A stretch of 64,000 bases of DNA from Rhodovastum sp963804495 (GTDB taxonomy: Bacteria > Pseudomonadota > Alphaproteobacteria > Acetobacterales > Acetobacteraceae), in assembly GCA_963804495.1 (NCBI GenBank), contig CAWDQN010000014.1, forward strand, positions 1 through 64,000, written 5' to 3'. The notes beneath the pieces are model-generated. The model did not search any database. It was not told the DNA's origin and was given only the letters and a program-made list of their open reading frames with translations. Both the position numbers and the translations under genes were made by a program. This document shows, in pieces, positions 53,196-60,369 of the stretch; the first letter of the stretch is position 1, and each line of letters begins with the position of its first letter.

Positions 53196-53693
53196 TCACG
53201 GCGCCAGCACCAGCAATGACGTGATCCCGGCTGCCAGCACCGCCACCAGATCGGCGCGGGCAAGCGCCACGCAACCTTCGGTGGGCGCGTAATCCGCCCG
53301 CGCGACATGCAGGAAAATCGCCGAACCGCGCCCGGGCATCACCGGTGAGTCGTTCCAGCCCAGCACGCCGATGATGTCGTAGAGGCCGTCGCGCCGCCAA
53401 AGTTCCTCATGCCGGGCCGGATGCGGCAGGCGCACCTGGCGGTTATAGTCGGCATGGCCGGGATCGTCGCACCAGCCATCCTGCGCGCCGATCGGCTCGC
53501 GTGGCACCGCGGCGCGCGGAATCGGCACCAGGTCGGCGCGGTACAGCACCCGGCGCAACGGCAGCACGCCGGCCGGCGTGGCGCCGTCGCCCTCCTCCTT
53601 GAACACCCGCACGCCGCCGCGCCCCAGGGCACAGCGCCAGCTCAGGCCCCGCAGTTCCAGCACCCCCTGCGGGTGCACGATCGCCTCGCTCAT
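53196..53693 (-). CDS. L,D-transpeptidase-like (YkuD) protein
   Basis: A 165-residue protein of the YkuD/COG3786 type. The active site is visible as GSAIFLHVARADYAPTEGCV with His129 and Cys141. KEEGDGATPAGVLPLRRVLY matches the substrate-side loop. No signal peptide is apparent, so either the start is wrong or the protein acts without Sec export. It overlaps the upstream gene by four bases (ATGA). Confidence 0.82.
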   Translation of the reverse strand: MSEAIVHPQGVLELRGLSWRCALGRGGVRVFKEEGDGATPAGVLPLRRVLYRADLVPIPRAAVPREPIGAQDGWCDDPGHADYNRQVRLPHPARHEELWRRDGLYDIIGVLGWNDSPVMPGRGSAIFLHVARADYAPTEGCVALARADLVAVLAAGITSLLVLAP

Positions 53694-54106
53694 CCGCCCC
53701 CTTCCCGCTCATTGCAGGCGCCGGTCGCATAGCATGTCGCCGCCGCGTACGCCGCCAGGCCCTGCCGGTGCGCCGCCGAGTCAGGCTGTGCCGCGGTATC
53801 CCCGATGACCTGGTGGAACAGCTCCTCCAGCCCCACCCCGAGCAGCGACGTGACGATCCCCACCGGCCCGCCCATCAGCACCCCGGTCACCACCGCGCCG
53901 CCGACACGCCAGGCCGGATCAAGGTGCTCGCCAGTGATAGCCCGGTAGATCATGCCCACGACCGGCACATACTGCAGGGGGTTGAGATCGGCCAGTCGCG
54001 TCTCGAAAATCGCGCCCAGCCCGCTGGCTTCGGACGGTACCGCGGAAGGCGCAGCGGCCGGTGCGGCAGCCATGACCAGTATTTCCGAATCCGGCCCGAT
54101 GCTCAT
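53690..54106 (-). CDS. Hypothetical 138-residue protein
   Basis: An Ala-rich protein beginning MSIGPDSEILVMAAAPAAAP, with a middle part ETRLADLNPLQYVPVVGMIY and a hydrophobic Gly-rich stretch (RVGGAVVTGVLMGGPVGIVT) that may be one membrane segment or a glycine-zipper. The C-terminal part has two Cys (TCYATGACNE). No family known to me. It is co-translated with the L,D-transpeptidase-like gene, so an envelope link is possible. Confidence 0.6.
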   Translation of the reverse strand: MSIGPDSEILVMAAAPAAAPSAVPSEASGLGAIFETRLADLNPLQYVPVVGMIYRAITGEHLDPAWRVGGAVVTGVLMGGPVGIVTSLLGVGLEELFHQVIGDTAAQPDSAAHRQGLAAYAAATCYATGACNEREGGG

Positions 54107-54159
54107 GCCACGACGTCCTGCGGATGCGACAGGCCTTGAGCCAAGCAACCGTCGTGCCG

Positions 54160-55338
54160 TCAGCCCAGCAGGTGGCCAAAGCGCTCCGCCTTCGTGGCCA
54201 GATAGTGGTCGTTGATCCCGTTCGGGGGAAAGGCATGCGGCTCGCGGCGCAGCACCTCCACCCCGCAGGCCGCCAGCGCCGTTACTTTGTCCGGGTTGTT
54301 GGTCAGCAGCCGCAGCCGCCGCACCCCCAGCGCCTGCAGCATGGTGGCGGCCACCATGAAGTTGCGCTCGTCCGCCCCCCAGCCCAGCGCCCGGTTGGCC
54401 TCCAGCGTATCCAACCCGCGGTCCTGCAGCGCATAGGCCCGCAGCTTGTTCACCAGGCCGATGCCGCGGCCCTCCTGCGCCAGATACAGCAGCACGCCGG
54501 TGCCCTCGCCGGTCATGCGCCGGATGGCGCCGCGCAACTGCGCCCCGCAGTCGCAGCGCAGGCTGCCCAGCAGGTCGCCGGTGAAGCACTCGGAATGCAG
54601 CCGCACCAGCGGCGCGTCCGCGATTTCCGGCCGTCCGATCAGAATGGCCAGATGCTCCACCCCCGCATCCGGGGCCCGGAACGCCACGATGCGGGCGTCC
54701 GGCGCTCCTTCCAACGGCACCTGCGCCTCGGCCACAAGCGTCAGGTCCGCCACGATGTCTTGCGGGTAGGCCAGGATGTCGGCCGCCGCCACCGCCTGCA
54801 AATGCAGATCGGCGGCGCGCGCCGCCGCGTCGGCACGCAGTGGGGCCGCCAGAACTGCCGGCAACAGCCGCGCCAGCTTGGCCAGCGCCAAAGCCGCCGG
54901 CGCCGCCTCAGGACACGCGGGCGCCAGCACCGGTTCGGCCGGCAGCAGTTGCTCGGCGGTCGGATCGGCGAGGCCGCGCAGGAAGTCCGGCTCGAACAGC
55001 GCCTCCGGAAGCCGCAGCGCCAGCGCCTTCTGCCGCGGCGCCACCGGAAGGTGCAGCAAAGCGGCGGCACGCGCCGGGGCCAGCAGCAGCACCGGCGCCC
55101 CCTCGGCCACGTGCCGAAGCTCCGCCAGCCCGCGCACCCCCGCCGTCTCGGCCCCCAGCAGGACCAGGTCCTGGGCCGCGCGCAAAAGCACCGGCGTGCC
55201 GCGCCGGAGATCGGCCGCCGCGCGATGCACCGCGCGCAGCCGCAGCACAGCCGCATCGGCGATCACAGTGGAGCGGGCCTTGCCAGGCAACGCCGGACTG
55301 CCACCTGGGGACTCGTGTCGCAAAGGCGTGGAGGTCAT
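54160..55338 (-). CDS. ribA: GTP cyclohydrolase II (RibA) with N-terminal extension
   Basis: A 392-residue protein. The C-terminal 195 residues are a complete GTP cyclohydrolase II: HSECFTGDLLGSLRCDCGAQ (zinc Cys), LYLAQEGRGIGLVNKLRAYA and RLLTNNPDKVTALAACGVEV. It makes the first riboflavin precursor from GTP. The N-terminal 175 residues do not look like an active DHBP synthase (RibB): the acidic motif with DDEDRE is missing and the sequence is Ala/Leu-rich. Alphaproteobacterial RibA proteins often have such an extension. No FMN riboswitch was seen upstream. Confidence 0.9.
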   Translation of the reverse strand: MTSTPLRHESPGGSPALPGKARSTVIADAAVLRLRAVHRAAADLRRGTPVLLRAAQDLVLLGAETAGVRGLAELRHVAEGAPVLLLAPARAAALLHLPVAPRQKALALRLPEALFEPDFLRGLADPTAEQLLPAEPVLAPACPEAAPAALALAKLARLLPAVLAAPLRADAAARAADLHLQAVAAADILAYPQDIVADLTLVAEAQVPLEGAPDARIVAFRAPDAGVEHLAILIGRPEIADAPLVRLHSECFTGDLLGSLRCDCGAQLRGAIRRMTGEGTGVLLYLAQEGRGIGLVNKLRAYALQDRGLDTLEANRALGWGADERNFMVAATMLQALGVRRLRLLTNNPDKVTALAACGVEVLRREPHAFPPNGINDHYLATKAERFGHLLG

Positions 55339-55661
55339 TCACTTCCCGGATAATGTAAGCCATCTTGGTCGGCCTTGGTGCCGGCGGGCCAGGCATTACG
55401 TCGCGACGCGCCACCCTCCCTCCCGGCCGGATGTCATATGGCCTCGCCGGGCGGTGCGTCCGGCCGCTCCTCACGATAAAGTGCGCATGGCGCGGAACGA
55501 CAAGGCTGCGTTGAATCTGTCCGGTACGAGTTTGGCTGGGTCGAAATTACCAGGGCGTGATATTATGTTTTGCGAAGGCTGTCGATCCGGCGGCACTGGA
55601 CCGGCGGGTGACAGAGCGGGGGTTCTGGCCCGCGGCATCCTGCGATTGAGGAAACCGAGTG
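55339..55661. other. Divergent promoter region of ribA and the response regulator
   Basis: About 320 bases without a supported gene. A 30-codon GTG frame at 55557-55649 (tail AALDRRVTERGFWPAASCD) looks coding-like and could be a leader peptide or the end of a lost gene, but is too short to assign. No riboswitch-like structure was recognised. The ribosome site GAGGAAA (55648-55654) serves the regulator. Confidence 0.4.
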
Positions 55662-56381
55662 ATGACGGGCGAACGGCCCATTCTGATCGTCGATGACGAT
55701 GCTGCCCTGCGCTCGATGCTGGCCGAACAATTGTCGGTCGATGGAGAGTTCAGCGCTACCGGGGCAGAAACCGCTGGCGAAGCCGAGGCGAAGATCGCCG
55801 CCTTCGACGCCAGGTTCGACGCGCTCATCCTTGATGTGACCTTGCCGGACGGCGATGGCCGCGATCTATGTGCCCGCCTGCGCCGCAACGGCGTCAAGGT
55901 GCCGATCATCATGCTGACCGGTTCCGACGAGGAAGCCGATGTGGTGCGCGGCCTCGACTCGGGTGCCAACGACTACATTGCCAAACCCTTCCGGCTGGCA
56001 GAGTTGCTCGCCCGCCTGCGCGCCCAGTTGCGCAGCTTCGAGAACAGCGAGGACGCGGTGTTCACCATCGGCCCGTATACGTTCCGGCCGGCGGCGAAAC
56101 TGCTGCAGGACCCGGTGAAGAACCGCCGCATCCGGCTCACCGAAAAAGAGGCCGCGATCCTGAAATTCCTCTACCGCGCCGGGAGCAAGCCGGTGCTGCG
56201 GCAGGTGCTGCTGAACGAGGTATGGGGCTACAACTCAGCAGTCACCACCCACACGCTGGAAACCCATATTTATCGCTTGCGCCAGAAGATCGAACCCGAC
56301 CCCGCGAACGCTCGCCTGCTGGTGACCGAAGGCGGCGGTTACCGGCTGGACCCGGAAGGCGTCAAGGCGCTGGCGGCATAA
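55662..56381 (+). CDS. OmpR-type response regulator
   Basis: A 239-residue regulator. The receiver domain has the acidic pocket LIVDDD (Asp11-13), phospho-acceptor Asp58 in LILDVTLPDGDG and Lys108 in NDYIAKPF. The C-terminal winged helix includes IRLTEKEAAILKFLYRAGSK and TTHTLETHIYRLRQKIEPDP, ending GGGYRLDPEG. No sensor kinase is encoded next to it, so it is an orphan in this window. The ATG at 55662 follows an overlapping GTG; the former fits the ribosome-site spacing. Its 3' end carries a 20-base tandem duplication. Confidence 0.9.
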   Translation: MTGERPILIVDDDAALRSMLAEQLSVDGEFSATGAETAGEAEAKIAAFDARFDALILDVTLPDGDGRDLCARLRRNGVKVPIIMLTGSDEEADVVRGLDSGANDYIAKPFRLAELLARLRAQLRSFENSEDAVFTIGPYTFRPAAKLLQDPVKNRRIRLTEKEAAILKFLYRAGSKPVLRQVLLNEVWGYNSAVTTHTLETHIYRLRQKIEPDPANARLLVTEGGGYRLDPEGVKALAA

Positions 56382-57444
56382 GAAAGGCGCTGGCGGCATA
56401 AGATTCGGTACGGCGCGGAGGGTCCATTTGCGCGCCGTCCGGCCGCCCCGGCTTTCGTTCTCCCCGGCCCAGTTTCAGTTCCCGCAACCCGTCCTCGATG
56501 CTCACCACCGGCGCATAGCCCAGCTCGCGGCGTGCCTTGGCGTCGGTCACCGTGACCTCACGAAAGAACAGGTTGACCGTCGTACGCGTCAGCGGCGGCC
56601 CGGCGGCCGGCAGGAAGGGCAGGCACCAGAGTGCTTCGCCCACCGCCGCCAGCAGGTCGGCTGCCCAAAGCGGCGCCCCCGGGCCGCGGGCACGCACCCC
56701 CTGGGTCGCAACGAGGCGGGTGAGGAAGTCAGAGAAATCGACCGGCTCGCCATCGGTGACGAAATACGCCTCGCCGCCCCGCCCCCTCGCCTCGGCCAGC
56801 AGCAAGCCGTGGACGACATTGGCCACGTGGCAGGTCGACATGCGATGGTACCGGTCGCCGAACCACACGAACAGCCCGGTCCGCATCGCCGCCGCAAGCC
56901 GCGGCAGCAGGGCGGTGTCGCCCTCCCCCCAGACGAAGCGCGGCCGCACCGACACGCAGCGCAAATCGCCGCCATCGGCCGCCAGCACCGCGCGCTCGGC
57001 CAGCCCCTTGGACCAGGGATAGGGTCCGTTCGGACGCGCCGGCAGGGGACGCGTCTCGTCGGCATCGACGATCGGGCCGCCATCGGCCAGCACCGCCTCG
57101 GTACCGACGTGCACCAGGCAGGCCACCCCGGCCTGTCGGGACGCCGATATGACGTTCTCAGAGCCCTGCACGGTGTCGCGCGCGAAGGCCGCCCTGTCGC
57201 CCCACAGCGCCACCAGCGCCGCCGCGTGGAACACGGTGTCGCAGCCGCGCATGCCCTGCACCAGTGCCAATCGGTCGGCCAGATCGCCGGGCACCGGCAC
57301 GGCGCCCAGTCGCGCGACCGTCGCCATGGCCGCGGGCGACCGCGCCAGCGCGCGCACCTCCCGCCCTTGTGCCACCAGATCGCCGACCAGCCGGCGGCCA
57401 ATGAACCCCGACCCGCCGGTGACGAAAACCGGGGACAACCTCAT
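56362..57444 (-). CDS. NAD-dependent epimerase/dehydratase (extended SDR)
   Basis: A 360-residue short-chain dehydrogenase of the extended type. NAD-binding motif TGGSGFIGRRLV (from residue 9), Tyr142/Lys146 in GPYPWSKGLAE as the YxxxK catalytic pair, and TTVNLFFREVTVTDAKARRE near the C-terminus, reminiscent of 3beta-hydroxysteroid-dehydrogenase/HpnA-like enzymes. The substrate is unknown (nucleotide sugar, sterol-like or hopanoid compound). Its last 20 bases overlap the response regulator tail-to-tail. The C-terminus (after about residue 330) was probably rewritten by the tandem duplication. Confidence 0.82.
   Translation of the reverse strand: MRLSPVFVTGGSGFIGRRLVGDLVAQGREVRALARSPAAMATVARLGAVPVPGDLADRLALVQGMRGCDTVFHAAALVALWGDRAAFARDTVQGSENVISASRQAGVACLVHVGTEAVLADGGPIVDADETRPLPARPNGPYPWSKGLAERAVLAADGGDLRCVSVRPRFVWGEGDTALLPRLAAAMRTGLFVWFGDRYHRMSTCHVANVVHGLLLAEARGRGGEAYFVTDGEPVDFSDFLTRLVATQGVRARGPGAPLWAADLLAAVGEALWCLPFLPAAGPPLTRTTVNLFFREVTVTDAKARRELGYAPVVSIEDGLRELKLGRGERKPGRPDGAQMDPPRRTESYAASAFLMPPAP
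56364..56403. repeat. 20-bp perfect tandem duplication at a stop codon
   Basis: AAGGCGCTGGCGGCATAAGA occurs twice in direct succession (56364-56383, 56384-56403). The first copy supplies the end of the response regulator (KALAA and TAA). The second copy is outside that gene, but both lie within the antisense 3' end of the epimerase gene, whose last codons (AASAFLMPPAP) come from it. Confidence 0.9.
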
Positions 57445-57499
57445 GCCACGACCCGCAGGATCATGTTGCCCTCATCGCTCTCGCGGTTGCCCGATGCGA

Positions 57500-57532
57500 A
57501 TGGGGTCCAGGGCACAGCCGTGGCCTTTCTTG
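57500..57532. repeat. Intergenic hairpin repeat, copy 9
   Basis: GGGGTCCAGGGCACAGCC and GTGGCCTTTCTTGC lie in the 90-base gap between cobL and the epimerase gene. It is the second hairpin of the family with two substitutions (GGGCACAGCCGTGG), starting just past the cobL stop. Confidence 0.6.
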
Positions 57533-57534
57533 CT

Positions 57535-58749
57535 TCACCCGCATCCCTCTCCCTGCACAGCCGTCAGAATCGTCACCGGCATAGAAGTCCGCCAAACCTC
57601 GAACCGCCCAAGCGGTCCCGCCTGCGCGACCGCGAGCCGGGTCAGCGCCCCGCCGGTGCGGACCTGCCATGCGGTCAGCAGCGCCTCGCCCTGCAAAGTC
57701 ACAGCATTCGCAACCAGCCGTCCGCCGGGCCGCAGCGCCTGCCAGCATGTCTCCATGACGCCCGCCACGGTCAGGCCGCCGCCGATGAACACGGCGTCGG
57801 GCGTCTCCAGCCCGGCCAGGGCGTCCGGCGCGCGTCCGGCCACCAAGTGCAGTCCCGGCACCCCCAGCGCGTCGCGGTTTTCGGCAATCAGCGCCTGACG
57901 CCCCGGATCGGACTCGATGGCGATGGCGCGGCAGGAGGCATGGCTGCGCATCCATTCGATGCCGATCGAGCCGCTTCCCGCGCCGACATCCCACAGCACC
58001 TCGCCCGGGCATGGCGCCAGATGCGCAAGCGTGACCGCGCGCACGTCGCGCTTGGTCAACTGGCCGTCATGGCGATAGGCGGCGTCGGGAAGGCCGGCCA
58101 GCCCCGACCAGGCGCGAGAGCCGGCGTCACCGCGGCATTCGACCGCCAGCACCAGAAGGTCGGCGCAGTGCGGGTGCGGCCAGTCGGCGGCCAGCGCCTC
58201 CAGCCGCCGTTCCCGCCCGCCGCCCATGTGCTCCAGCACCACCAGACGGCTGGCGCCGAAGCCACGCCCCACCAGCAACCGCGCCAGCCGCGCCGGGTCA
58301 GCGCCGCCGCCGGCCAGCACCAGCAGCCTGGCGCCGGGATACAAGTGCCGGTGCACCAGTTCCAGCGGCCGGCCGGTCGCGCTCAGCACGATCACGTCAT
58401 GCAGCGCCCAACCGAGCCGTGCCGCCGCGAGCGAGGCCGCGGATGGTGCCGGCAGCACCAGCATCTCGCCTTCCGGCAGCAGCCGGGCGAGAGTCGCGCC
58501 GACGCCCCAAAACATCGGATCGCCGCTGGCGAGCACACACACCGGCATGCCGCGCCGCGCCATGACCGGGGCGGCGGAAAACGGGCTCGGCCAGAGCAGA
58601 CGCTCCTGACCAGTGACAGAGGACACCATGTCGAGGTGGCGCCGCCCGCCGATCAGCACCGACGCCCCGGCGACCGCCACGCGCGCCGCCGCGCCAAGCC
58701 CGTCGAGCCCGTCCTCGCCGATGCCCACCACGGTGAGCCAAGCCGTCAT
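57535..58749 (-). CDS. cobL: Precorrin-6Y C5,15-methyltransferase (CobL, CbiE-CbiT fusion)
   Basis: A 404-residue fusion for cobalamin ring synthesis. The N-terminal CbiE-like tetrapyrrole methylase (about 1-205) has LTVVGIGEDGLDGLGAAARV, CVLASGDPMFWGVG and VIVLSATGRPLELV. The C-terminal CbiT-like part (about 225-400) has QLTKRDVRAVTLAHLAPCPG and VLWDVGAGSGSIGIEWMRSH, the SAM-binding glycine loop. It methylates C5 and C15 and decarboxylates. Two adjacent ATGs (58747-58752); the inner gives better spacing from GGAG. It diverges from cobH across about 100 bases. Confidence 0.93.
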   Translation of the reverse strand: MTAWLTVVGIGEDGLDGLGAAARVAVAGASVLIGGRRHLDMVSSVTGQERLLWPSPFSAAPVMARRGMPVCVLASGDPMFWGVGATLARLLPEGEMLVLPAPSAASLAAARLGWALHDVIVLSATGRPLELVHRHLYPGARLLVLAGGGADPARLARLLVGRGFGASRLVVLEHMGGGRERRLEALAADWPHPHCADLLVLAVECRGDAGSRAWSGLAGLPDAAYRHDGQLTKRDVRAVTLAHLAPCPGEVLWDVGAGSGSIGIEWMRSHASCRAIAIESDPGRQALIAENRDALGVPGLHLVAGRAPDALAGLETPDAVFIGGGLTVAGVMETCWQALRPGGRLVANAVTLQGEALLTAWQVRTGGALTRLAVAQAGPLGRFEVWRTSMPVTILTAVQGEGCG

Positions 58750-58852
58750 CATCCGTCTCCGGTCGTCCGCCGCAACGCGGTGATAGGGGAATGCCGCCGG
58801 CGGGGAAACCGTGCTAGCCGCTGTGGCCAGTGCAACTGCTCCGGACCGCCTC

Positions 58853-59479
58853 ATGATCGACTACCAGCGCGACGCGCACGCCATCTATGCCAGTTCCTTC
58901 GCCATCATCCGCGCCGAGGCCGATCTGGCGCGCATTCCGCCCGACCTGGAAAAACTGGCGGTGCGGCTGGCGCATGCCTGCGGCATGCCGGACGTGATCG
59001 ACGATTTGCGGTTCTCGCCCGGTGCCGGTGCCGCCGGCCGGGCGGCGCTGGCGGCCGGCGCGCCGGTGCTGTGCGACTGCCGCATGGTGGAGGTGGGCAT
59101 CACCCGGGCGCGGCTGCCTGCCGGCAACCAGGTGGTCTGCACCCTCGGCGATGCTTCCGTCCCCGAGCTGGCGCGACGGCTCGGCACCACCCGTTCGGCG
59201 GCGGCGGTCGATCTGTGGCAACCATTGCTGGGCGGCGCGGTGGTGGCGATCGGCAACGCACCGACGGCATTGTTCCGGCTGCTGGAACTGCTCGACGCGG
59301 GGGCGGCGAAGCCGGCGCTGATCATCGGCGTGCCCGTGGGCTTCGTGGGTGCCGCGGAATCCAAAGCAGCCCTGGCAGCGGACAGGGCCGGCGTGCATTT
59401 CGTCGCGCTGCGTGGACGGCGCGGCGGCAGCGCCATGGCGAGCGCGGCGGTGAACGCGCTGGCGATGGAGCAGGAATAA
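58853..59479 (+). CDS. cobH: Precorrin-8X methylmutase CobH
   Basis: A 208-residue enzyme moving a methyl group from C11 to C12 to give hydrogenobyrinate. Family strings: YQRDAHAIYASSFAIIRAEA, RLAHACGMPDVIDDLRFS, GAPVLCDCRMVEVGITR, IGNAPTALFRLLELL and GVPVGFVGAAESKAAL. The ATG at 58853 gives standard length; a GTG 14 codons upstream is possible. The stop (TAA) abuts the GTG of cobJ. Confidence 0.94.
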   Translation: MIDYQRDAHAIYASSFAIIRAEADLARIPPDLEKLAVRLAHACGMPDVIDDLRFSPGAGAAGRAALAAGAPVLCDCRMVEVGITRARLPAGNQVVCTLGDASVPELARRLGTTRSAAAVDLWQPLLGGAVVAIGNAPTALFRLLELLDAGAAKPALIIGVPVGFVGAAESKAALAADRAGVHFVALRGRRGGSAMASAAVNALAMEQE

Positions 59480-60265
59480 GTGCCGGGCGGCACCGTCGGA
59501 CGTCTGGCGGTGGTGGGCCTCGGCCCCGGCGATCCCGCGCTGATGGCCCCGGCCGCGCGCGCCGAGCTGGACCACGCCCAGGACATCGTGGGCTATGCAA
59601 CCTACGTCCATCTTGCCGGTCCGTTTCGCCCGGACCAGCAGGTGCACGCGTCGGACAACCGCCACGAGTTGCAGCGGGCGCGCGACGCTTTCGCGCGGGC
59701 GGCCCAGGGGCGGCGGGTGGCGGTGGTTTCCTCTGGTGATCCGGGCGTGTTCGCCATGGCGGCGGCGGTGCTGGAAGTCCTGGACACGGCAAGCGATCCG
59801 GCCTGGCGGGCAGTGAAGCTGATCATCCTGCCCGGCATCTCGGCGGCCCAGAGCGCGGCGGCGCTGGCCGGGGCGCCGCTTGGGCATGATTTCTGCGTGC
59901 TCTCGCTGTCGGACAACCTCAAGCCGTGGGAGGTGATCGAGCGCCGGCTGGAGGCGGCAGCGGCGGCGGATTTCGTGCTGGCACTGTACAATCCGGTGTC
60001 GCTGGCGCGGCCCCGGCAGTTCGACCGCGCGCTCGACGTGCTGCGCCGCCACCGGGATGCCGCCACGCCGGTGGTGCTCGGCCGCGACATCGGCCGGCCC
60101 GGCGAGTCGCTCGCCGTCACCACCATCGCGTCCGTGCGTGCGGCGCAGGTGGATATGCGCACCGTGGTGATCGTCGGCTCGTCGCGGACGCGCACGCTGG
60201 CGCGGCCGGACGGCGGCGCCTGGGTCTATACGCCGCGCTGGTATCCGTCCGCCGTGGACGGATAG
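59480..60265 (+). CDS. cobJ: Precorrin-3B C17-methyltransferase CobJ
   Basis: A 261-residue SAM-dependent tetrapyrrole methylase that contracts the ring and methylates C17. Motifs: AVVGLGPGDPALMAPAAR, VAVVSSGDPGVFAMAAAVLE, LPGISAAQSAAALAGAPLGH and ALYNPVSLARPRQFDRALDV. The GTG start follows the cobH TAA directly, so cobH-cobJ form an operon. The rest of the cobalamin genes are not in this window. No cobalamin riboswitch was recognised in the short upstream regions. Confidence 0.93.
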   Translation: MPGGTVGRLAVVGLGPGDPALMAPAARAELDHAQDIVGYATYVHLAGPFRPDQQVHASDNRHELQRARDAFARAAQGRRVAVVSSGDPGVFAMAAAVLEVLDTASDPAWRAVKLIILPGISAAQSAAALAGAPLGHDFCVLSLSDNLKPWEVIERRLEAAAAADFVLALYNPVSLARPRQFDRALDVLRRHRDAATPVVLGRDIGRPGESLAVTTIASVRAAQVDMRTVVIVGSSRTRTLARPDGGAWVYTPRWYPSAVDG

Positions 60266-60369
60266 CGCCTCCGCAGGCCCCCGGCCCCCTCATCAGGGAA
60301 ATGGTACGCAATCGTCTCGATCATTGCGGGCCCACATGGTATTCTGCGCGCGGTTACGGGGGTGGAAAC

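Noticed and set aside
55557..55649. A 30-codon leader gene before the response regulator
   Set aside because: The tail looks coding-like, but the frame is too short and uses a GTG without ribosome site. It is kept only as a note.
55339..55661. FMN riboswitch upstream of ribA
   Set aside because: No conserved RFN-element core was seen in the 320 bases, and the gap serves two divergent genes.
58750..58852. Cobalamin riboswitch between cobL and cobH
   Set aside because: The gap is only about 100 bases and shows no B12-box-like sequence or suitable stem pattern.
56428..59739. An 1103-codon plus-strand frame across the epimerase and cobL genes
   Set aside because: It is antisense to two genes with clear catalytic motifs, and its composition (Arg, His, Gln, Pro rich) is that of a GC-driven shadow frame.
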